Positions 57,774-64,000 of a stretch of 64,000 bases of DNA are shown in pieces. Position numbers and translations under genes: made by a program. The stretch is from Pseudomonas izuensis (GTDB lineage Bacteria > Pseudomonadota > Gammaproteobacteria > Pseudomonadales > Pseudomonadaceae), in the NCBI RefSeq assembly GCF_009861505.1, contig NZ_WTFT01000026.1:62001-126000 (forward strand). The letters are read 5' to 3'. The notes beneath the pieces are model-generated. The model saw only the letters and a program-made list of their open reading frames with translations. It had not been told where the DNA came from and did not search any database. Position 1 is the first letter of the stretch. Each line of letters begins with the position of its first letter.

Positions 57774-60212
57774 ATGCCTGATCCTGTTGCTGCCAGCTTG
57801 CGTCTAGCGCCCGAAGCGCTGACCCGTCCGTTTTCCGCTGAACAGTTCAGCTTCTCTACCACCAATGATCTGGAGCCCTTTCGCGGTGTGCTTGGCCAGG
57901 AACGAGCGGTCGAAGCCTTGCAGTTCGGTGTGGCCATGCCACGCCCCGGTTACAACGTATTCGTCATGGGCGAGCCCGGCACCGGCCGGTTTTCGTTCGT
58001 CAAACGCTACCTGAAGGCCGAAGGCAAGCGCCTGCAGACCCCGGCGGACTGGGTCTACGTCAATAATTTCGATGAGCCACGCGAGCCGCGCGCGCTGGAG
58101 TTGCCGTCGGGCACCGCTGGCGCCTTCATCGGTGACATCAACGGTTTGATCGATAACTTGCTGGCCACCTTTCCAGCCGTGTTCGAACACCCGTCCTACC
58201 AGCAGAAAAAAAGTGCCATCGACCGCGCCTTCAACCAGCGCTACGACAAGGCGCTGGACGTGATCGAGCGCCTGGCCCTGGAGAAAGACGTCGCGCTCTA
58301 CCGCGACAGCAGCAACATCGCATTTACCCCGATGCTCGAAGGCAAGGCACTGGATGAGGCGGAATTCGCCCAGTTACCGGAAGTCGATCGCGAGCGCTTC
58401 CACGAGGATATTTCCAACCTCGAAGAGCGCCTGAACGAAGAACTCGCCAGCCTGCCGCAATGGAAGCGTGAGTCGAGCAATCAACTGCGCCATCTCAACG
58501 AAGAAACCATCACACTGGCCTTGCAGCCATTGCTGTCGCCGTTGTCGGAGAAATACGCCGAGAACGCGGCGGTCTGCGGCTACCTGCAAGCCATGCAGGT
58601 GTACTTGCTCAAAACCGTGGTCGAGCAACTGGTCGACGACAGCAAGACCGACGCTGTCGCCCGTAAACTGCTGGAAGAGCAATACGCACCAAGCCTGGTG
58701 GTCGGTCATTCGGCCAGTGGCGGTGCGCCCGTGGTGTTCGAGCCGCACCCGACTTACGAAAACCTGTTTGGCCGCATCGAATACAGCACCGATCAGGGCG
58801 CGCTGTACACCACCTACCGGCAGCTGCGGCCGGGTGCGCTGCACCGGGCCAACGGCGGTTTTCTGATCCTTGAAGCGGAAAAGATGCTCAGCGAGCCGTT
58901 CGTGTGGGACGCGCTGAAGCGCGCCCTGCAATCGCGCAAGCTGAAAATGGAATCACCGCTGGGCGAGATGGGCCGCTTCGCCACCGTGACCCTGACGCCG
59001 CAGCACATTCCGTTGCAGGTCAAAGTCGTCATCATCGGCGCCCGTTCGCTCTATTACACGCTGCAGGACCTCGATCCGGACTTCCAGGAAATGTTCCGCG
59101 TCCTGGTGGATTTCGATGAAGACATCCCGATGGTCGACGAGAGCCTGGAGCAATTCGCCCAGTTGCTGAAAACCCGTACCTCCGAAGAGGGCATGGCGCC
59201 GTTGACCGCCGATGCGGTGGCGCGTCTGGCAACGTACAGCGCACGTCTGGCCGAACATCAGGGGCGGTTGTCGGCGCGGATCGGGGATCTGTTCCAACTG
59301 GTCAGCGAGGCGGATTTCATTCGTCACCTGGCCTCTGACGAAATGACCGACGCCGGTCACATCGAGCGGGCACTCAAGGCCAAGGCCACCCGCACGGGGC
59401 GTGTGTCGGCGCGGATTCTCGATGACATGCTGGCGGGGATCATCCTGATCGATACCGATGGCGCCGCCGTCGGCAAGTGCAACGGCTTGACGGTGCTGGA
59501 GGTCGGCGATTCAGCCTTCGGGATACCGGCGCGCATTTCCGCCACGGTGTACCCGGGCGGCAGCGGCATCGTCGACATCGAGCGTGAGGTCAACCTCGGT
59601 CAACCGATCCACTCCAAAGGCGTGATGATTCTGACCGGGTATCTGGGCAGCCGTTACGCCCAGGAATTCCCCTTGGCGATTTCCGCGAGTATCGCGCTGG
59701 AACAATCCTACGGTTACGTGGATGGCGACAGTGCGTCACTGGGCGAGGCATGCACCTTGATTTCGGCCCTGTCGAAAACACCGCTCAAGCAGTGCTTTGC
59801 CATCACCGGCTCGATCAACCAGTTCGGTGAAGTGCAGGCGGTGGGCGGGGTCAACGAGAAGATCGAAGGTTTCTTCCGGCTCTGCGAGGCCCGTGGGCTG
59901 ACCGGGGAGCAGGGGGCGATCATTCCGCACGCGAACGTGGCCACGCTGATGCTCGACGAGAAAGTGCTGGCCGCGGTGCGCGCGGGGCAGTTCCATGTCT
60001 ATGCGGTACGCCAGGCCGACGAGGCGCTGAGCCTGTTGGTCGGCGAGCCGGCAGGCGAGCCCGACGAGAATGGCGAGTTTCCTGAAGGCAGCGTCAACGC
60101 GCGAGTGGTGGAGCGCTTGCGGGTCATCGCGGAAATGATCAGCGAGGAAGACCTGAAAGAAGCCGAGAAGGAATTGGCCCAGGAAGCGTTGGCTGAAACC
60201 AAACCGGCCTAA
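57774..60212 (+). CDS. Lon-like ATP-dependent protease (AsrA/LonB-type)
   Basis: 812 residues. A first P-loop-like segment VMGEPGTGRFSFVKRYL (about 61-77) has Arg in place of the Walker A Lys. The ATPase region continues through HRANGGFLILEAEKMLSEPFVW. The C-terminal Lon protease domain has the Ser-Lys dyad: DGDSASLGEACTLISALS (Ser) and VNEKIEGFF (Lys). Layout and length fit the Lon-like protease family that includes PA0779 (AsrA), linked to heat and aminoglycoside stress. Cytoplasmic. Its own promoter. Confidence 0.87.
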   Translation: MPDPVAASLRLAPEALTRPFSAEQFSFSTTNDLEPFRGVLGQERAVEALQFGVAMPRPGYNVFVMGEPGTGRFSFVKRYLKAEGKRLQTPADWVYVNNFDEPREPRALELPSGTAGAFIGDINGLIDNLLATFPAVFEHPSYQQKKSAIDRAFNQRYDKALDVIERLALEKDVALYRDSSNIAFTPMLEGKALDEAEFAQLPEVDRERFHEDISNLEERLNEELASLPQWKRESSNQLRHLNEETITLALQPLLSPLSEKYAENAAVCGYLQAMQVYLLKTVVEQLVDDSKTDAVARKLLEEQYAPSLVVGHSASGGAPVVFEPHPTYENLFGRIEYSTDQGALYTTYRQLRPGALHRANGGFLILEAEKMLSEPFVWDALKRALQSRKLKMESPLGEMGRFATVTLTPQHIPLQVKVVIIGARSLYYTLQDLDPDFQEMFRVLVDFDEDIPMVDESLEQFAQLLKTRTSEEGMAPLTADAVARLATYSARLAEHQGRLSARIGDLFQLVSEADFIRHLASDEMTDAGHIERALKAKATRTGRVSARILDDMLAGIILIDTDGAAVGKCNGLTVLEVGDSAFGIPARISATVYPGGSGIVDIEREVNLGQPIHSKGVMILTGYLGSRYAQEFPLAISASIALEQSYGYVDGDSASLGEACTLISALSKTPLKQCFAITGSINQFGEVQAVGGVNEKIEGFFRLCEARGLTGEQGAIIPHANVATLMLDEKVLAAVRAGQFHVYAVRQADEALSLLVGEPAGEPDENGEFPEGSVNARVVERLRVIAEMISEEDLKEAEKELAQEALAETKPA

Positions 60213-60521
60213 AGCACCGACCCTTGTGGGAGCAAAGCTTGCTCGCGATGACGGACTGACATTCAACAAATCTTTTGAATGACCGACCGCTATCGCGAGC
60301 AAGCATTGCTCCCACAGATTTTTTGGGTGTTGCTGAAACTCAAAAGTGCCATCACTCTGGCGTCAATATTCACACAATGACCATTCGGCGCCTTCTGGTC
60401 TCACCTGGCGTGCCAGTCAAACTTTTCCTCTATTATCAGCACAAGGATATGGACAGTAATCACTGGATCGAGACAGCCTTTGCGTAAAGGCTGAATACCG
60501 GATCTACCGAGGGTCGCCGCC
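60213..60521. other. Intergenic region with REPIN and hairpin
   Basis: Beyond the REPIN at 60225 it holds a perfect hairpin CAGCCTTT-gcgt-AAAGGCTG at 60474-60493, 28 bases before the next start. No gene supported. Confidence 0.5.
60225..60317. repeat. REPIN, GCAAAGC subtype
   Basis: TGTGGGAGCAAAGCTTGCTC and GAGCAAGCATTGCTCCCACA follow the protease gene. Confidence 0.9.
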
Positions 60522-60863
60522 ATGTCGCGCAACCTCTGCCTCACCCGTCAATGTCTGGGTCTTGTGACCCGTATCGAATGCGCCATCAAGCCCCTGGCTG
60601 GTGATACGGGCATGTGGACCTTACTGTTCGCCGCCGGAATGGCCGGTGAGCAACCTTCAGCCATCAAAGCCCAAGGCCCGTTTCATGGCCCTTTCGTGGC
60701 TGAGTCCATCCTCGACACCATTGTTGAAAGCCTGACCCTGCACGGTTACGAGCTGGCCGACGATCCGCAAATCTGGTGCCTGCATCTGCAAGCCCAGCTG
60801 CGGGAAATCAATGGTGGCCGTTGCCGCAGCGTGGGTGGCTTCGAGTTCCGTCCAGAGCATTGA
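60522..60863 (+). CDS. Conserved hypothetical protein
   Basis: 113 residues, MSRNLCLTRQCLGLVTRIECAIKPLAG and a C-terminal basic end. I do not recognise a family. No signal peptide or membrane helix. The frame is open with Pseudomonas-like codon use and ends seven bases before the convergent lipoprotein gene, which supports it as real. A hairpin stands in its leader. Confidence 0.6.
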   Translation: MSRNLCLTRQCLGLVTRIECAIKPLAGDTGMWTLLFAAGMAGEQPSAIKAQGPFHGPFVAESILDTIVESLTLHGYELADDPQIWCLHLQAQLREINGGRCRSVGGFEFRPEH

Positions 60864-60869
60864 TTCGCG

Positions 60870-62699
60870 CTATTGGGCCAGCTTGGACATGTCAGCCTTG
60901 TCGAGCTTGACCTCGTAACCATATTGCACGGTGGCGAGGTCGGTTCGCTGATAGGCTTCCAGGCGCGTGGGTTGCCCATAGAAGTAATGCACGGCAAACA
61001 GCCCGGGGCCTTCCGGGCTTGCATCATGGTTGACCGCAAGAATTTCCTTGAGGTAATGACCGCTGTCGTCCTTGGCGTAAAACCGCCAATCCTGCTCGGG
61101 AAACACCTTCAGATCCACCACCAGTGCGTTGCCTTTGAGATCCAGGCCTTTGGGCAGTTGGCGGGCGTCGATGCTCTGTTTGTCGACGGTGGCCAGGAAC
61201 AGCGGTATGGAGCCCACCACGTACGCCGGTGTTTCCGGAAACAGGTTCAAGTCATAAGTGATGGTGCCGCGCAGGGGGTCGACCTGATACGCCTCCGGTG
61301 GCAGTTCGATCGGCTCATAACGTTTACCCTTGCCATCCTCGGTGAAAAAGCTGACCGGGCTTTCACCTGGATTGAAGGAGGTGCCGAGCAGTTCGTCATT
61401 GAAGCTTCTGAGGTGAGTGAACTCGACTCGCGCAGCGCTCGGGTCCTCCACCGATTGGCTGATGCTGACAGCCTTTTTCAGTTGATCCTCGGTCAACGTC
61501 GCACCCTTGAGCCAGTTCGGCGCCTGGTCGTCATACACCACCACGGGCAGGTTCAGGGGCTGGATGGTTTTCTGTGTGGTGTGGCGGTCGAAACGACGGA
61601 CTGGCAGGTCCAGGTCCTTGCGGGTGACCGTGACGGCTGAAAAGTCCAGCAGGCTGACTTCGAGGGTGTCGATCGGTCCGTTGAAATACACCTTCGAATA
61701 CCGGTGGGATTGTTGCTTCTCGAAGGTGCGCTGTTCTTCATCGAGCTGTTTTTCGAATCCCTCGCTCCAGGCCTTTTGTTGCTGCATTTTTGCCAGCTGC
61801 TGCTGATAGAAGGCAATCTGCGCAGCCGTTTCGTTGATCGAGCCTGAACGCGAGAGAAATTGCCCGGTGGCGTCCCGGGCCTGGATGATCAGCGGATTCA
61901 GGGGTGTTTCCCCGATCTCCGGAGCCTGAGGTGCGCTGTTGTTGAATTCGATTTCCGCGTAGTTATTGCCCAGTTTCAGCAGGGTGACGCTGAGATTGTC
62001 GTTCGTGCGAGTCTGGCCGACATCCTTTTTTGTCAGGTCGAAGCTGTAGAGCCGGCGCGGCGCAATGACTTCCACCTTGCCTTGCAGGCTGACCGGTTGC
62101 GGCTGCTTCTTGATGTCGACATCGAGGCCTTCGATGAACGGGTAGGCCACGGTCAGGTCATCGGGATTGGTCAGGTTGGAGCTCGAAGGGCTCAGCTGGA
62201 TACCGGGATCGGTTTCCGACCATTCCGGCTGGAAGGCAATGACGCGTTTATTGCTCAGGGTGACCGACTGCCATTCCAGCCCATGGGGAAAAAGAAACGC
62301 GGCCGGCGCGCTGAAGTTGAAGGGAAACACCGGTTGCAGGTCGGTCAGGTAGTCGGAACTGGAGTCCTTATGCAGCACGAACAGGCCGTTGATGTAAGTG
62401 TCGACCAGGGCTTGTGGTGAGGGGTAGTGCTTGAGAATGGCGAGGGCGTCTTCACCGTATTCGGTCACTACCGGTTTGCTGTCGAGCTTGAGTTGCGCCC
62501 GTTCGAGCAATAACAGCGAGCCACCGAGTTCGGCCACGGCATCCTTGAGTTTCGGATCTGCAATGGTATCCAGCGATTTTTCGAACTGCGCCGTTTTCTC
62601 CTCAAGGCTGACCTCGCGCTTCTCGTCGCTGGGTGAGCAAGCGCTCATCAGCAGAGCCAGGCAGACTCCGGCACTGGTTAAAGGCAAACGCAGATCCAT
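60870..62699 (-). CDS. Large lipoprotein of unknown function
   Basis: 609 residues. The signal ends in a lipobox LLMSAC (Cys21), so the mature protein is lipid-anchored, probably to the outer or inner membrane; the residue after Cys is Ser, which favours outer-membrane sorting. A coiled-coil segment lies around residues 300-335 (IAFYQQQLAKMQQQKAWSEG). The rest is mixed alpha/beta with repeated two-strand patterns. I recognise no domain. Confidence 0.75.
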   Translation of the reverse strand: MDLRLPLTSAGVCLALLMSACSPSDEKREVSLEEKTAQFEKSLDTIADPKLKDAVAELGGSLLLLERAQLKLDSKPVVTEYGEDALAILKHYPSPQALVDTYINGLFVLHKDSSSDYLTDLQPVFPFNFSAPAAFLFPHGLEWQSVTLSNKRVIAFQPEWSETDPGIQLSPSSSNLTNPDDLTVAYPFIEGLDVDIKKQPQPVSLQGKVEVIAPRRLYSFDLTKKDVGQTRTNDNLSVTLLKLGNNYAEIEFNNSAPQAPEIGETPLNPLIIQARDATGQFLSRSGSINETAAQIAFYQQQLAKMQQQKAWSEGFEKQLDEEQRTFEKQQSHRYSKVYFNGPIDTLEVSLLDFSAVTVTRKDLDLPVRRFDRHTTQKTIQPLNLPVVVYDDQAPNWLKGATLTEDQLKKAVSISQSVEDPSAARVEFTHLRSFNDELLGTSFNPGESPVSFFTEDGKGKRYEPIELPPEAYQVDPLRGTITYDLNLFPETPAYVVGSIPLFLATVDKQSIDARQLPKGLDLKGNALVVDLKVFPEQDWRFYAKDDSGHYLKEILAVNHDASPEGPGLFAVHYFYGQPTRLEAYQRTDLATVQYGYEVKLDKADMSKLAQ

Positions 62700-62857
62700 T
62701 TCCAGTTTTCCTGTCCGATATCACTGAGCTGTCAATGGTTTGGACACTAGCAGAAAAACTTTGACACACACGCGCAGGTGACGGATTTCCCGACGGTTTC
62801 TGGGGGCAACAGGCGGCTGTTATACTCGCGGCCATTTTCAAACACGTGTGAGATTCA

Positions 62858-63346
62858 ATGGAACGCTTTATCGAAAACACAATGTACGCCTCCCGCTGGC
62901 TGCTGGCGCCTATCTACTTCGGCCTGTCCCTTGGGCTGCTGGCCCTGGCACTGAAGTTCTTCCAGGAAGTCTTCCACGTCATCCCCAATGTCTTTTCCAT
63001 GGCCGAATCGGACCTGATCCTGGTGTTGCTGTCGTTGATCGACATGGCGCTGGTGGGTGGTTTGCTGGTGATGGTAATGATCTCCGGTTACGAAAACTTC
63101 GTTTCCCAACTGGACATCGACGACAGCAAGGAAAAGCTCAACTGGCTGGGCACCATGGACTCGTCTTCCCTGAAGATGAAGGTGGCGGCTTCCATCGTGG
63201 CGATTTCCTCCATCCATTTGCTTCGAATCTTCATGGACGCCAAGAACGTCGATCCTGAGCACCTGCAGTGGTACGTGATCATTCACATGACGTTCGTAGT
63301 GTCGGCGTTCGCCATGGGTTACCTGGATAAAGTGACCAAGCACTGA
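62858..63346 (+). CDS. yqhA: YqhA-family membrane protein
   Basis: 162 residues. [38 protein letters not shown] and [10 protein letters not shown] match E. coli YqhA (TIGR00645) closely. About four membrane helices; inner membrane; function unknown. It precedes the DUF6482 gene on the same strand by 90 bases. Confidence 0.92.
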   Translation: MERFIENTMYASRWLLAPIYFGLSLGLLALALKFFQEVFHVIPNVFSMAESDLILVLLSLIDMALVGGLLVMVMISGYENFVSQLDIDDSKEKLNWLGTMDSSSLKMKVAASIVAISSIHLLRIFMDAKNVDPEHLQWYVIIHMTFVVSAFAMGYLDKVTKH

Positions 63347-63382
63347 AACAGACAGACGGTGGCGTTTGTGGCTTGTACTTTG

Positions 63383-63425
63383 ATGCGGCGAGGCATATCC
63401 CTGTAAAGGTAATGGCTCGCCGCAT
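63383..63425 (+). other. Stem-loop before the DUF6482 gene
   Basis: ATGCGGCGAG (63383-63392) pairs perfectly with CTCGCCGCAT (63416-63425) around a 23-base loop. The ribosome site GAGGTG begins at 63426, directly after the stem. No T-run, so it is not an ordinary terminator. Confidence 0.6.
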
Positions 63426-63436
63426 GAGGTGCGTTC

Positions 63437-63745
63437 ATGAACCTGCAAGAGTTGAATGCTTATGCCGTCGCCGGAAAGGTCGATGAGCTGAATCTGATCT
63501 CGATGGAAGGCGGGATCTACCTGCTGGAGGCGCGGATGCATGGCGCAGCCTATCCATTGAGCGACACTCACGGCCACATGATGCACCTGCGTTCCGTGGA
63601 GCATGCCCGCGATGTGCTGCGCTCCTTTCCCAGGTTGAACTTCAACCTTGTGCATCATCTGGTGCATGACGAGATGTGCGGGCTCGGTGGTATCGATGAA
63701 AGTCTGAAGGTGCCGATCGATCAGCGTTCCACACCGCAGCGCTGA
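63437..63745 (+). CDS. DUF6482 family protein
   Basis: 102 residues. MNLQELNAYAVAGKVDELNLISMEGGIYLLEARM with HMMHLRSVEHARDVL following fits the DUF6482 family of small soluble Pseudomonas proteins. No known function. It has its own leader hairpin and GAGGTG ribosome site. Confidence 0.8.
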   Translation: MNLQELNAYAVAGKVDELNLISMEGGIYLLEARMHGAAYPLSDTHGHMMHLRSVEHARDVLRSFPRLNFNLVHHLVHDEMCGLGGIDESLKVPIDQRSTPQR

Positions 63746-63815
63746 CGGCTCTGATCAACACGATGGCATCTGTGCTAGTCTGCTGGCCCTTTTGGTTCCG
63801 GGCGTTCCGGGACGC

Positions 63816-63857
63816 GCTGTGCGTGCACGGCAAGTTCCCGGGCCGTCCGCACAGCGG
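63816..63857 (+). other. Stem-loop before the prolyl isomerase gene
   Basis: CGCTGTGCG (63816-63824) pairs with CGCACAGCG (63849-63857), with an inner ACGGC/GCCGT stem. The ribosome site GGAG begins at the end of the stem, ten bases before the ATG. Confidence 0.6.
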
Positions 63858-63866
63858 AGCAGTGTC

Positions 63867-64000
63867 ATGTCCGAAGTAAATCTGTCCACCGACGAAACCC
63901 GCGTCAGCTACGGTATTGGCCGTCAGTTGGGCGACCAACTGCGCGACAACCCGCCACCGGGCGTTAGCCTGGACGCGATCCTGGCAGGTCTGACCGACGC
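63867..64000 (+). CDS. fklB: FKBP-type peptidyl-prolyl isomerase, N-terminal end
   Basis: Only 44 residues are in the window: MSEVNLSTDETRVSYGIGRQ followed by LGDQLRDNPPPGVSLDAILAGL. This is the dimerisation domain of FklB/FkpA-type isomerases ('VSYGIGRQLGDQL'). No signal peptide, so a cytoplasmic FklB is most likely. The catalytic domain lies beyond the window. Confidence 0.85.
   Translation, partial: MSEVNLSTDETRVSYGIGRQLGDQLRDNPPPGVSLDAILAGLTD

Overview
The window is chromosomal DNA of a Pseudomonas, most likely of the P. fluorescens group. Nearly every recognisable protein has a Pseudomonas-type sequence. Nineteen palindromic REP/REPIN elements with the genus-typical GGAGC..GCTCC core sit between genes. 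Gene order also follows Pseudomonas: from about 38 kb to 50.7 kb the order fprB, mscL, radA, mapZ, cstA, ybdD, yjiA, glyA, morA matches, from memory, the PA4601-PA4615 block of P. aeruginosa. Most of the window is core genome; I see no prophage, plasmid, CRISPR array, rRNA or tRNA.

Layout. 0-15 kb holds housekeeping and stress genes: a cut-off RidA-family end, a secreted or anchored nuclease-fold protein, DUF2076, an NYN and a DnaQ-like nuclease pair, an Lrp regulator divergent from a YedA-like exporter, rhlE, a flavoprotein, a histone-deacetylase-like enzyme, tesB with a HAD phosphatase, an exported alpha/beta hydrolase, and a tandem pair of zinc metallopeptidases.

15-26 kb is a catabolic region built around quinate and shikimate. 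A QsuD-like quinate/shikimate dehydrogenase and a type II dehydroquinase (aroQ) form an overlapping operon. A fused 3-dehydroshikimate dehydratase (quiC) makes protocatechuate. A TetR regulator, a likely importer and a shared operator-like sequence in front of both units complete this part. Beside it lies a less understood IclR-controlled unit: a ketosteroid-dehydrogenase-like flavoenzyme, a TIM-barrel isomerase, what looks like the start of a deleted Gfo/Idh/MocA gene, and a DMT exporter. Both promoters of that unit share a second operator-like palindrome.

26-36 kb holds a LysR/tautomerase divergent pair, a purine permease overlapping trmA, an exported DUF4879-like protein, a DJ-1 relative without the usual cysteine, an MFS exporter, and the cyanide-insensitive oxidase operon cioA-cioB with a 55-residue DUF2474 third gene and an Anr box upstream. 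36-51 kb holds rlmG, an AT-rich LuxR solo, then the conserved block listed above, which includes the pyruvate-transport operon cstA-ybdD-yjiA and two cyclic-di-GMP proteins (MapZ, MorA). 51-64 kb holds ettA, gdhA, a short Gre factor, the DUF3015/DUF4105 pair, a Lon-like protease, a large lipoprotein of unknown function, yqhA, a DUF6482 gene and the start of an FKBP-type prolyl isomerase.

The best leads are the two paired operator motifs of the 15-26 kb region, the uncharacterised IclR-controlled pathway next to quinate catabolism, and the two low-GC patches flanking fprB-mscL.
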